In this document: positions 8,309-15,637 of the stretch, in pieces
How positions within the stretch are numbered: position 1 is the first letter of the stretch
How the letters are laid out: each line of letters begins with the position of its first letter
Origin: Austwickia sp.
GTDB taxonomy: Bacteria; Actinomycetota; Actinomycetes; Actinomycetales; Dermatophilaceae
Direction: 5' to 3'
Length of the DNA stretch: 64,000 nucleotides
Assembly: GCA_016699675.1 (NCBI GenBank)
Contig: CP064985.1
Span: 1,984,001-2,048,000 of the forward strand
Notes under the pieces: model-generated
Seen by the model: the letters and a program-made list of their open reading frames with translations, nothing else
What the model was told of the DNA's origin: nothing
The model's database searches: none
Translations under genes and position numbers: made by a program

Positions 8309-8847
8309 GCGGTCGCCTCCTGGCTGCGGGTCTGGACGGTACGGCGTCCGCCGGTGGCGATCCGCACCATCAGATACATCGACAGCCCGAAGAGGATGAT
8401 GACCTCCAGGGATCCGAGGTAGCGGTGGCCCAGGTCGAAGCCCTGCTGGCCGTGCCAGCGCCACAGCACGACGAGGAGGGCGAGCCGCAGCTGGTTGGCC
8501 GCGGCGGCCACGGCCAGCGCGAAGCCGACCCCCACCCCGATGCGCCAGCCGGGGCTGCGGCGCAGCCACAGCAGGAGGGCCGCGCCGAGTGCGCCGAGCG
8601 GGACGAGCAGGACGATCGTCGAGCAGAGGGTCGTCAGCCGCATGCCGAGCATCGCGTCGGTGCCGATGCCGGTCCAGACGACGTCCTCGGCCGCCCCGGT
8701 GCCCGCGCCGAACAACGGGCGCAACGCGGCGGCGGTCCAGCTCGTCTCGGTCGGGACGAGGCGCGACCAGCACACCAGCAGGGTGGCGGCGACCGCCAGC
8801 AGGGCGGCGGCGCCGGTCAGGCGCAGCGCGCGGCGGGTGGTGCTCAT
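8305..8847 (-). CDS. Exosortase/archaeosortase-family transpeptidase
   Basis: A 180-residue polytopic membrane protein with the three conserved positions of exosortases and archaeosortases. These are a cysteine at the start of a helix (TTLCSTIVLL, C75), the arginine of the NxLR motif (NQLRLALLVV, R121) and a histidine in DLGHRYLGS (H141), in the usual order and near helix ends. About five hydrophobic segments are visible. These enzymes cut C-terminal sorting signals of secreted proteins and attach the new C-terminus to a lipid or glycan. It overlaps the glycosyltransferase stop (ATGA) at its start and wecB at its end. The likely substrates are the two tail-signal proteins encoded just upstream. 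Which exosortase subfamily it belongs to I cannot say with certainty. Confidence 0.75.
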   Translation of the reverse strand: MSTTRRALRLTGAAALLAVAATLLVCWSRLVPTETSWTAAALRPLFGAGTGAAEDVVWTGIGTDAMLGMRLTTLCSTIVLLVPLGALGAALLLWLRRSPGWRIGVGVGFALAVAAAANQLRLALLVVLWRWHGQQGFDLGHRYLGSLEVIILFGLSMYLMVRIATGGRRTVQTRSQEATA

Positions 8848-10301
8848 CGGTGGGCTCGCGTCAGGGCGAGGTGGGCAGCGTTGGCAGGGTCGGCAGATTT
8901 GGCGGCGCGGCCGGTCGCGGTCGCGGTGGTGACGTGGGCGGTGCGTGGCCCTCCGGCGGGGCGCAGGGCCAGCCGCGGCGCGGCGGTCTCGACCGGGGAC
9001 GGCGCGGGGGCCGACGCCGGAAGCTCGGCACCGACACCGGCCCCGGGAACGCCCGGTTGGGCGTCGGCGAGGCGGGCGGTCTTCTCCCAGCCGGTGCGGC
9101 CCTTGGCCAGCCGGTAGACGGAGGAGACGACGTAGATCTGCGGCAGGTACGAATACAGCCAGTAGCCCAGCCCGTGCGCCACGCAGCGCGCCGGCCCGAA
9201 CCCGCGCTGGCGGCCGTAGATGACCCCCCAGGACGCGAACGGCGCGATCCCGGTGAGCAGCACGAGCGGCAGCACCCAGGCGGCGTTGGTGGCGAACGTG
9301 AGCAGGTCGGGGCTGCCGGCGATCCCGAGGGCCACGACGCCCACCGCGACCAGCGGCCAGACGACCATGCCGACGAGTTCCTGGAAGGGGGTCGAGAGGA
9401 AGTACGCCATCTCCAGCGTTGCGGCCGGCGTGATGTGCGGGCTGACGGCGACCTCGCGCAGGTAGCGCACGCACTGCATGCCGCGCTGGCACCACCGGGT
9501 GCGCTGCCGGATCAGGGCGCGCAGCGTGATCACGGCCTCCTGGCTGACGACGGCCTCGTGCAGGTAGCGGGTCTGCCAGCCGGCGAGCATGAGGTGCAGG
9601 CTGAGTTCGTAGTCCTCCAGCAGCGAGCCGTGCCAGGGCTGGCCACCCGCCCCGGCGCCGGTGGCGCCGATCGCGTCGAGCGCGGCGAGCCGGCTGAACT
9701 GGCCGTTGCCGCCGAGGCCCACCGAGAGGGTGTAGCCGCGCAGGACCTGCATCGCGGCGATCGTCGTGCGGAACTCGGCGTCCTGGAAGTCGCGCAGGAT
9801 CCGCCCGAACCGGCTGGTCCCGTCGGGCGCGGCGAACATCTGCACCTGGCACTGGGCGGCGCCTACGGCGGGGTCGGCGAAGACGCCCGCCGCGTAGCCG
9901 AGCGCGTCCGGCGCCAGCACCCCTTCGGCGTCGACGACGCCGACGACGACGCGGCCGTGATCCACCGGCGTGGGCCGCTGCGTCAGCCACGCCGAGAGGG
10001 CACGGTACGCCGCGTTGAGCGCGTCGCCCTTGCCGGTCTGGGCCTCGGGGAGCGTACGGCGTACCAGGTGGACGTTCCCGTCCGCAGCGGCGGCGGCCGC
10101 GACGATGGCCGCGGTGTCGTCGTCGCTGGCGTCGTCGATGACCCAGACGTGCGCCTGTGGGAAGGACTCGCGCAGCCGGGCCAGGGAGGCGCCGATGACG
10201 GCCTGTTCGTTGCGGCAGGGGACGAAGAAGTGCCAGTCGTACGCCGTCGCGTCGCCGGTCGGGCCCGGGCGGTGCCGCAGGAAGGGCACGAGCATGAGCA
10301 C
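8844..10301 (-). CDS. Family 2 glycosyltransferase, membrane-bound
   Basis: A processive-type GT2 enzyme: CRNEQAVIGASLARL at the nucleotide-binding start, DDASDDD, DAEG, EDYELSLHLMLAGW, and the QxxRW-like RQRTRWCQRGMQ, followed by three to four membrane helices (about residues 290-400). A C-terminal tail of about 85 residues is Ala/Pro/Thr-rich. It transfers a sugar from a nucleotide donor to a membrane or secreted acceptor. GTG at 10301 is the first standard start, but it truncates a hydrophobic stretch. Upstream in-frame codons (to about 10358) encode LQALAFVLLTSFLLYVV, a clear N-terminal helix, with no ATG/GTG/TTG before it. The true start is therefore probably upstream and unusual. The stop overlaps the exosortase ATG. 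Confidence 0.85.
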   Translation of the reverse strand: MLMLVPFLRHRPGPTGDATAYDWHFFVPCRNEQAVIGASLARLRESFPQAHVWVIDDASDDDTAAIVAAAAAADGNVHLVRRTLPEAQTGKGDALNAAYRALSAWLTQRPTPVDHGRVVVGVVDAEGVLAPDALGYAAGVFADPAVGAAQCQVQMFAAPDGTSRFGRILRDFQDAEFRTTIAAMQVLRGYTLSVGLGGNGQFSRLAALDAIGATGAGAGGQPWHGSLLEDYELSLHLMLAGWQTRYLHEAVVSQEAVITLRALIRQRTRWCQRGMQCVRYLREVAVSPHITPAATLEMAYFLSTPFQELVGMVVWPLVAVGVVALGIAGSPDLLTFATNAAWVLPLVLLTGIAPFASWGVIYGRQRGFGPARCVAHGLGYWLYSYLPQIYVVSSVYRLAKGRTGWEKTARLADAQPGVPGAGVGAELPASAPAPSPVETAAPRLALRPAGGPRTAHVTTATATGRAAKSADPANAAHLALTRAHR

Positions 10302-10531
10302 GACGTACAGCAGGAACGAGGTGAGTAGGACGAACGCGAGGGCCTGCAGGTTAGGCGAGAGCGGACACGGGCGGCCTTCCGGTGATGGGTGCGATGCCGG
10401 AGGGGCGGCGAGTCTGAGGGAACGAATGCTGTAAATGTCTGCGTAAATCGGCGGTTCGGCAGGGGCGAACGGTACGCCGTGGGTGCGGGCTGCCGGCCGG
10501 GCGGTGGTGGCGCCCGGCCGGCGATGGCCTC

Positions 10532-10717
10532 TCAGCCGCCGTGGCGCCGCTTCACGATGCTCAGCATGAGCAGGCCCGCGCCGAGCAGCACGGCGCCGAG
10601 CAGCGCGAGCACGATGACCCCGGACCCCGTGACGGGCAGCAGGGTCGCGCCGCCGGCCGCGACGGTCGCGCCGCCGGTCAGGGTCGGCGTGGAGCTGGGA
10701 AGACCACCCGCGTACAT
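10532..10717 (-). CDS. 61-residue LPxTG sorting-signal mini-protein
   Basis: The whole product is a 26-residue Gly/Thr-rich segment, the sortase motif LPVTG (residues 27-31), a hydrophobic helix (GVIVLALLGAVLLGAGLLML) and the basic tail KRRHGG. It is thus little more than a cell-wall sorting signal. There is no N-terminal signal peptide. Its ATG overlaps the TGA of the upstream secreted protein (ATGA), so the two are translationally coupled. The upstream protein ends with its own, different tail signal, so this is not simply its broken C-terminus. It may be a stand-alone anchor processed by a sortase or by the exosortase encoded downstream. Function unknown. Confidence 0.7.
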   Translation of the reverse strand: MYAGGLPSSTPTLTGGATVAAGGATLLPVTGSGVIVLALLGAVLLGAGLLMLSIVKRRHGG

Positions 10718-11550
10718 CAGCGCACCTGCTCCTGGTTGCCCGGGCGGCGGCGGGTCACGAGGAACGCCGTACCGCCGGCCAGCGCGAGCGCCGCGGCGCC
10801 CCCCGCGAGCTTGGGGCCGGCGACCGGGATCGGCTCGGGGTCGGGGGCGTTGGTGACCTTGCCGCAGGTCACGATGCCGAGCGCGACGTCGCCGGTGATG
10901 GCCTCGGAGAGCAGCTTCTTCGGCACGTTGTAGTAGGTGTGCATGCCGATGACCTGCAGCTGGCCGTTGGCGAGGGTGGTCTGCTCGTTCCAGACGACCT
11001 TGATCTCCCACTTGTCGGTGGGCGCCGTGGTGCCGAAGGGCTTGCCGCCGGTGTAGTAGACGGTGGTGCCGGGCGCCGGCATGTTGCCGATGCCGGCGGG
11101 CACGGAGGCGTCGATCTGCACCGACCCGCTCGGGGTGCCCTTGGCGTCGCTCAGGCACTGCACGCGCAGCACGCTGGAGCTGGCCGAATACGTCTGAGCC
11201 CGGGTCGTTCCCGTCACCGGCGCGGCCAGTTTGACGTAGGCGCGGGTGTGGTACGGCGAGTCGGCGTACGACTGCGCCTCGACGTACTGCAGCCCCGTCG
11301 AGATGTTGGCGCGGCCGCTGCCGGTGAGCCCGATCTTGCCGATGCCCGCGTCGGTGACGGGGTTGGTGGCGCTGTTGGCGGTGGCCGCCGTGCCGCTGCT
11401 GCTGAACGGCGAGGTCTGGACGCCGAGGGTCCAGCCGGTGGCTGTGGCCGCGCCGGGCCCAGCCGCCGCGAGGGCGAGCGGGGCGGCGGCCAGCCCGGTG
11501 ACGGTGACCACCGCGGTCGCGCCGAGCAGGCGCGAGATGCTGCGTTTCAT
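10717..11550 (-). CDS. Secreted surface protein with PVAG-type C-terminal anchor (choice-of-anchor-like)
   Basis: A 277-residue precursor. Residues 1-29 form a Sec signal peptide (MKRSISRLLGATAVVTV, cut near ALAAAGPG). A beta-rich, Ser/Thr/Gly-rich domain of about 200 residues ends in QVIGMHTYYN and DVALGIVTCG. The C-terminus is a tripartite sorting signal: PIPVAG at about 240-245, a hydrophobic helix and TRRRP. From memory this resembles database families named choice-of-anchor, whose members end in alternative anchors. AGGAGT eight bases before the ATG at 11550 fixes the start. It is followed with overlap by the LPxTG mini-protein and then by the glycosyltransferase and exosortase genes, which makes it the best candidate substrate. 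Two cysteines (in LRVQCLSD and IVTCGK) could pair. Confidence 0.75.
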   Translation of the reverse strand: MKRSISRLLGATAVVTVTGLAAAPLALAAAGPGAATATGWTLGVQTSPFSSSGTAATANSATNPVTDAGIGKIGLTGSGRANISTGLQYVEAQSYADSPYHTRAYVKLAAPVTGTTRAQTYSASSSVLRVQCLSDAKGTPSGSVQIDASVPAGIGNMPAPGTTVYYTGGKPFGTTAPTDKWEIKVVWNEQTTLANGQLQVIGMHTYYNVPKKLLSEAITGDVALGIVTCGKVTNAPDPEPIPVAGPKLAGGAAALALAGGTAFLVTRRRPGNQEQVR

Positions 11551-11827
11551 GCGAGTACTCCTGGATCCGCCCGGAGGTTTCCGGGGCGAGTGGCGAGCCG
11601 ATCCCTCCGGCCGCATCCGGGCAGGGCGGGGCCCCCGGCGGCATGACGGGACGAGGCCCACGGGGCGTGGGCGTGAAGATCGGTGAGGGCCGGATGCCGC
11701 GACTGCGGGCATTCGACCGGGCTTCCCCCGCGATGGCGCGAGGGCGCTAGAGCCGAGCTGGGATTGAAAAGACCGGGCGGCGATTCGCGCACCGGGCGGG
11801 CCGGCGAATGCGCTGCCGCTGCGGCGG

Positions 11828-11998
11828 TCAGGTCAGCCGGTGAGTAGCCCCGCGTCCGTACGCCGGAGCGGGCGCGACGAATGCGTCGCGTGAAACGTCA
11901 AGGCCATTCCCCGTGATGGCGGACATGCTTTTCCCCCAAGCATCGATGTCGATATCCCCCGCGGGAATCGTGGCCGCCGGCGTTTCCCGAATCCCCAT
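11828..11998 (-). CDS. Possible 56-residue small protein (doubtful)
   Basis: The frame starting MGIRETPAATIPAGDIDIDAW and ending GRGATHRLT does not read like a high-GC shadow: it is rich in Asp/Ile and not in Arg/Pro. It lies alone 277 bp upstream of the secreted-protein gene on the same strand. Against it: no ribosome-binding site is visible before the ATG, there is no signal peptide or membrane helix, and several codons are not GC-biased at the third position. It may be a small gene of the surface locus or non-coding leader. Recorded for completeness. Confidence 0.25.
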   Translation of the reverse strand: MGIRETPAATIPAGDIDIDAWGKSMSAITGNGLDVSRDAFVAPAPAYGRGATHRLT

Positions 11999-12152
11999 CC
12001 GGGCCGACCGGGGCCGTGGCCCTCGATCGGGATGCCTGCGCCGCCGCATCCGACTACTCCACGGTAGCCTGAACGCGCGTCCCGGACAACCGTCCGGGGC
12101 TCATCTGGGATACAAGTCGGTGCTGGTCAGAGGCCTAAAGGGGCCGGAAATG

Positions 12153-12203
12153 CCACGAGGCGCGGCCCACCGGATCCCCATCCGGTGGGCCGCGCCTTCG
12201 TGG
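12153..12203. terminator. 22-bp near-perfect hairpin
   Basis: CCACGAGGCGCGGCCCACCG (continuing to 12174) is matched by its reverse complement at 12181-12203 with a single bulged T, leaving a TCCCCA loop. Such a stem is strong enough to terminate transcription on either strand. It sits about 400 bp downstream of the thioesterase gene, so it may instead act as an attenuator or boundary for the surface-locus leader. Confidence 0.6.
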
Positions 12204-12236
12204 CCTTGCGACTGGCCGATCCGTCGGCCTGCGCTT

Positions 12237-12403
12237 TCCCCTGTGCCCGTCGCGCCTCTCCCCAGATGCGCCGCGGGCCGTGCTTCCCCAGAGTCCGTTC
12301 GCTCGTTCCCCAACGAGGGCCGGACGTTTTCTGTTTTCCCCAATGTCACCGCTGCAAGCGCCGCTCGATGCGGTGACGATCTTGTTCACGGAGGGTTTCC
12401 CCA
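12237..12403 (-). repeat. Cluster of YTGGGGAA motifs
   Basis: Read on the minus strand the segment has CTGGGGAAA, TTGGGGAAA, TTGGGGAAC, CTGGGGAAG, CTGGGGAGA and CAGGGGAAA, with starts spaced 61, 30, 22, 26 and 22 bp. All face the same way, towards the PVAG-anchored protein gene. The intervening DNA is not conserved, so these look like multiple protein-binding sites and not a tandem duplication. The cognate regulator is unknown. Confidence 0.5.
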
Positions 12404-12609
12404 GGCCGTGTGTCCATAGTCGGACGTCTGTCACGCACTGTCCACCCAAGGGTCTGCAAGGTTAGTCAAGGCATCGTAAAGTGTTAAGGATTTAATCTTC
12501 AATCGCCCTGTGTTCACAAGGGATTTGAGGTCAACTTACGAAACCCGGAACTTAATGAGCGATGTGAAGGCAGCTCACGGGGGCTCGCGCGGCGCCGGAT
12601 ATGTCCGAT

Positions 12610-13473
12610 TCAGGCCGTCCGGACGGGGACCTCACGAACGGTCAGGATCTGCTCGGATCGACCGACGGCGCCCCGCTCGTCGTACAGCTTGGAGGACGTC
12701 AGCCCCACCCCGGTCTCCCCGAAGATGACCTCGGTGTCGAAGCCGACCCAGCCGGGCGTGGGATTGCGGAACAGGTGGATCGTGAGGTCCAGGTTCGGGA
12801 ACATCCATTCGGCCGGATGCGCGCGCGTCGCAATGCCATTGGCCGTGTCGACCAGCGTGATGAAGCCCGCGACGGGGCTGGTCTCCTCGCCTGCCACCAG
12901 CGCCTTGTCGGTGCTGATCCAGGCCATGCCGCTGCCCGGCTGGTTGCCGGCCACGGTGCGGAAGTCCAGCGAGGCGATGTACCCGCCGTCCCAGGTGTCC
13001 GACCCGGGCCAGGGCTCGAGGGTGTCGGGCGCCGGGAGCCCGTCCCAGAAGCCGCCGGCCACCTCCGCGGTGTCCTGGCGCGACAGCCGCCACCCGGTGG
13101 CCCGCACGACGTCGCGTCCCAGGATGGTCATGGTGGCCTCGACCAGCTCAATCGTGCGGCCGGGCCGGATCGTCCGCACCGTGATGGCCGAGGGCGCGGC
13201 GGGGATGAGGCCGAGAATCTCGTACGTCACCCGGGACAGCTGCAGGTCAGGGCGCGGGTCGTGGGACTCCATGACGTGCGCGAGCAGGCCGGCCACCGGG
13301 GCCATGTGCTGCTCGTGGGCGTTCCAGGCGCCCTGCGTGTGCAGGGTCGGCATGTAGACCTCGTTGCCCAGCGGCGTGTAGTACGCCGGCGTGCTGGCGT
13401 CGAGTTCGGGCAGGTCGGCAGGCAGCGTCACGAGGGTCACGATGCCAGAGGTCCGACCGCGCCGTCGCGGCAT
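12610..13473 (-). CDS. Thioesterase-family protein (acyl-CoA thioesterase-like)
   Basis: A 287-residue protein that reads as two hotdog domains, as in TesB-like and 4HBT_3 thioesterases. The first covers YYTPLGNEVYMPTLHTQGAW through RTIRPGRTIELVEATMTILGRDVVRATGW. The second covers WPGSDTWDGGYIASLDFRTVAG through GWVGFDTEVIFGETGVGLTSSKLYDERGAVGRSEQIL. The pattern of a long N-terminal helix after HMAPVAGLLAHVME fits actinobacterial members. It would hydrolyse acyl-CoA thioesters; the chain length is not predictable. The ATG at 13473 lacks a clear ribosome-binding site, and a GTG 12 codons later (VTLVTLPADL) is an alternative start. It is 64 bp downstream of the DUF4921 gene on the same strand. 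Confidence 0.72.
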   Translation of the reverse strand: MPRRRGRTSGIVTLVTLPADLPELDASTPAYYTPLGNEVYMPTLHTQGAWNAHEQHMAPVAGLLAHVMESHDPRPDLQLSRVTYEILGLIPAAPSAITVRTIRPGRTIELVEATMTILGRDVVRATGWRLSRQDTAEVAGGFWDGLPAPDTLEPWPGSDTWDGGYIASLDFRTVAGNQPGSGMAWISTDKALVAGEETSPVAGFITLVDTANGIATRAHPAEWMFPNLDLTIHLFRNPTPGWVGFDTEVIFGETGVGLTSSKLYDERGAVGRSEQILTVREVPVRTA

Positions 13474-13537
13474 CCCGGACGGCGTACGGTGAACGGTCGT
13501 TAATGCTGGCCTGGACGGTGCCCAAACCCGCCGTCGC

Positions 13538-14920
13538 TCACGACGGGTCCGCCGGGGACGTCTGGAGCGCGGGGTTGTAGCGCAGCGAGTTGGGCCGGCA
13601 GGCGCACTCGGTGGCGATCCGGATCGAGTCCGCGATCCGGCCCTCGCCGCGCAGCCGCTGCAGCGCCGGGACGACGCGGTCGCGCAGGTTCCACGGGTCG
13701 ATCGTGTTGAGGTAGATCTTCGTGCCGCCCTCGAACCCGGCCAGGGTCGAGACCCGCCACTTCAGCCCCACCCGCCAGGGCATCGGCAGGTCCTGGTCCG
13801 GCGGCTGGTAGTGCCACTCCTCGTTGCACGGGATCTCCGGGCCGGTCGCGGCGTGGCAGGCGTGGATGAGGTCGGACATCCCGCGCTGCTCCGCGGCGGT
13901 GTGCTCCCAGGGTCGGCAGCGCGGCGAGGTCGAGTAAATCTCCAGGGTGGGGTAGCGGTGCCCGAACCCGGCGAAGGCCACCGCGTGCTCGTTCTCGGCC
14001 ACGACGAGGTTGTGGTAGCCCGCGTAGTCGACGGCCATCTCGTTGTAGAGGTTGTGGTTCACGCGGAGGCGCTGCAGCTCCAGCTCGGTCTGCACGCCGC
14101 GTTCGTCGATGGCCACGAGCTGCTTGTGCAGGTGGTCGAAGCTGGCGCCGGCGGGCTTGAGCCAGTTCTGGAAGACGGCGACGTAACGGGCGTAGCGATT
14201 CGCGTCGTACAGGTCCCGCAGCGCGGTGATCGTGAAGGACGTGTACGCCGCGTGCTCGGCGGGGCTCAGGGTGCCCGAGCTGGCCAGCTGATCGTCGGTG
14301 GTGGCGCCGCTGACGTAGTGCCGCCTGGCGACGATCACGTCGTGGCCGCCCCCGAAGAAGCCGGCGCACTCGGCCAGCTTCTCGTCCTGGCTGCGGGCCG
14401 CCCACTCGGCGTCGGTGTGGCCGGCGGCCGACCAGCGCTGGTGCGCGACGCGCAGGACGTGCTCGCGACCGGCGGGCGAGGCCAGGTAGCGGCGGCGGTG
14501 CTCGTCGGCCTCGGGCGGCATGGTGTAGCCGTAGTTCTGGTGCCAGTAGTCGTAGGAGACGATCTCGAAGAGGTTCGGGATGCGCCGGAACTCGGCCACG
14601 GTGGCCCCGATGTCCTCGGCGTCGATCCGCCGCAGGATCCGCCAATGCTCGCTGTCCGCCCCGCCGTACCCGCCGCCCTCCCGGACCAGTCGGGCCTTCT
14701 CGGGGGGCGTCTCCAGGTAGCGGCACTCGCAGAAGGCGCAGTACCGGCCGTGATGGGTCGCGTCGAGGGGCCGCGGGTCGGGGTGCGGTACGCCGAGCGG
14801 GCGGTGGCCGCGGCCCGGGACGGTCCAGACCTCGGTGCCGGAGAACGGGTTGACCTGCTTGACGGTCCCGTCCGCCATGGTGGCGAGCGGGTCGGCCATC
14901 GGCGCGTACGGCTGGAGCAC
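13538..14920 (-). CDS. DUF4921 / GalT-like HIT-superfamily protein
   Basis: A 460-residue protein with KQVNPFSGTEVWTVPGRGHR near the N-terminus, a CxxC pair (YCAFCECRYLETPPEKARLV) likely to bind zinc, and FDHLHKQLVA, the histidine-rich motif of the galactose-1-phosphate uridylyltransferase/HIT fold. The overall match is to the actinobacterial DUF4921 family, whose substrate is not established. It may be a nucleotidylyltransferase or phosphorylase of sugar or dinucleotide phosphates. The ATG at 14920 lies just beyond a 28-bp gap from the upstream hypothetical gene on the same strand. The C-terminus after IATECACRPNSLRYNPAL is short and polar. Confidence 0.72.
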   Translation of the reverse strand: MLQPYAPMADPLATMADGTVKQVNPFSGTEVWTVPGRGHRPLGVPHPDPRPLDATHHGRYCAFCECRYLETPPEKARLVREGGGYGGADSEHWRILRRIDAEDIGATVAEFRRIPNLFEIVSYDYWHQNYGYTMPPEADEHRRRYLASPAGREHVLRVAHQRWSAAGHTDAEWAARSQDEKLAECAGFFGGGHDVIVARRHYVSGATTDDQLASSGTLSPAEHAAYTSFTITALRDLYDANRYARYVAVFQNWLKPAGASFDHLHKQLVAIDERGVQTELELQRLRVNHNLYNEMAVDYAGYHNLVVAENEHAVAFAGFGHRYPTLEIYSTSPRCRPWEHTAAEQRGMSDLIHACHAATGPEIPCNEEWHYQPPDQDLPMPWRVGLKWRVSTLAGFEGGTKIYLNTIDPWNLRDRVVPALQRLRGEGRIADSIRIATECACRPNSLRYNPALQTSPADPS

Positions 14921-14948
14921 GCTCTCAGCCTAGGCGGGGCGCCCTTCG

Positions 14949-15446
14949 CTACATGCGGATGTCGGCGCGCGAGCGGCCGTGCGCGTCCAGCCAGGACACC
15001 GCCTTGACCATGAACTCGCCCGAATAGGGGTTGCGGTAGCCGGCGCGGCCCGCGTTCTGCTGCTGCAGCTCGGCAGCCGCGTTGCGCAGGTAGACGCTCG
15101 TGACCTCCTGGTGCGGGGCCAGGTTGCCGGTGCGCCGGTCCAGGGCGAGCTGCAGCGCGAACGCGCTCGCGGAACCCGGCCGGTCCGTGAAGCCCGGCTC
15201 GATCTTCTCGCCGGTCACCTCGCCGAGCATGTGCTTGTCGGAGTCCGTGAGATAGCGGTAGTCGTTGAGCACCGAGAAGCGATTCGCCTTGTCGGCGCGG
15301 GTCGCGGCGGTGGCGGCGGCGCGCTGGGAACGCTCCGGGGCCTCCTCGGGCCGCGTGCCCGACAGCGGGACGAGCTGCACCCGCGAGGAGCTGCTGGCGG
15401 ACCCGACGGACGTCGCGGGGACGTTCTGCGACGGCGGAATTCTCAT
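14949..15446 (-). CDS. Hypothetical protein with conserved DYRYLTDSDK motif
   Basis: A 165-residue soluble protein starting MRIPPSQNVPATSVGS. The first 65 residues are Ser/Ala/Arg-rich and probably disordered. The rest is a compact helical region with SVLNDYRYLTDSDKHMLGEVTG, FALQLALDRRTGNLAP and FMVKAVSWLDAHGRSRADIRM. GGAGGC nine bases upstream of the ATG at 15446 fixes the start; a longer frame beginning at 15476 lacks one. No signal peptide, membrane helix or catalytic motif is visible. It is the first gene of a minus-strand group with DUF4921 and the thioesterase. I do not recognise a function. Confidence 0.6.
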   Translation of the reverse strand: MRIPPSQNVPATSVGSASSSSRVQLVPLSGTRPEEAPERSQRAAATAATRADKANRFSVLNDYRYLTDSDKHMLGEVTGEKIEPGFTDRPGSASAFALQLALDRRTGNLAPHQEVTSVYLRNAAAELQQQNAGRAGYRNPYSGEFMVKAVSWLDAHGRSRADIRM

Positions 15447-15637
15447 GGTGCTGCCTCCGGGGGGGGACGACGGCATGGCGGACTGACACCTGCCTCATCG
15501 ACGGACTTGGTTGCCACTGAAGCTTTTTCGCGAAACGGCCCGAGTGGGCGCGCGCGGTCGCGCGGGATCGGGCAGGTCGCGGCGGGTGCCGGGGCCTCAC
15601 GAGGGGCCGGCCGTCCGTCGGGGATACTGGGCACGCC

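Larger units (their letters stand above)
11551..12609. other. Long intergenic region with repeats and hairpin upstream of the surface locus
   Basis: About 1.06 kb with no convincing protein-coding gene apart from a doubtful 56-codon frame (11828-11998). It holds a 22-bp near-perfect hairpin (12153-12203), a row of TGGGGAA-type motifs on the minus strand (12237-12403), and a conspicuously AT-rich stretch (about 12455-12560) containing an imperfect palindrome CCCTGTG-TTC-ACAAGGG (12506-12522). The flanking genes are both on the minus strand, so this is the upstream region of the PVAG-anchored protein gene. It probably contains its promoter(s), a long leader and the end of the upstream transcript. 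I recognise no known riboswitch in it. Confidence 0.6.

Noticed and set aside
11547..11792. 81-codon minus-strand frame just upstream of the PVAG protein
   Set aside because: It overlaps the ribosome-binding site of the secreted protein, lacks its own, and has shadow-like composition.
12101..12449. Two overlapping frames across the TGGGGAA cluster
   Set aside because: Repeated LGK/SGE residues come from the DNA motif; no ribosome-binding site and no protein-like hydrophobic pattern.
12400..12530. Possible DnaA boxes and replication origin (TGTCCAT, TGTCCACC, TGTTCACAA)
   Set aside because: None matches a full TTGTCCACA box, there are too few, and no dnaA/dnaN genes are nearby.
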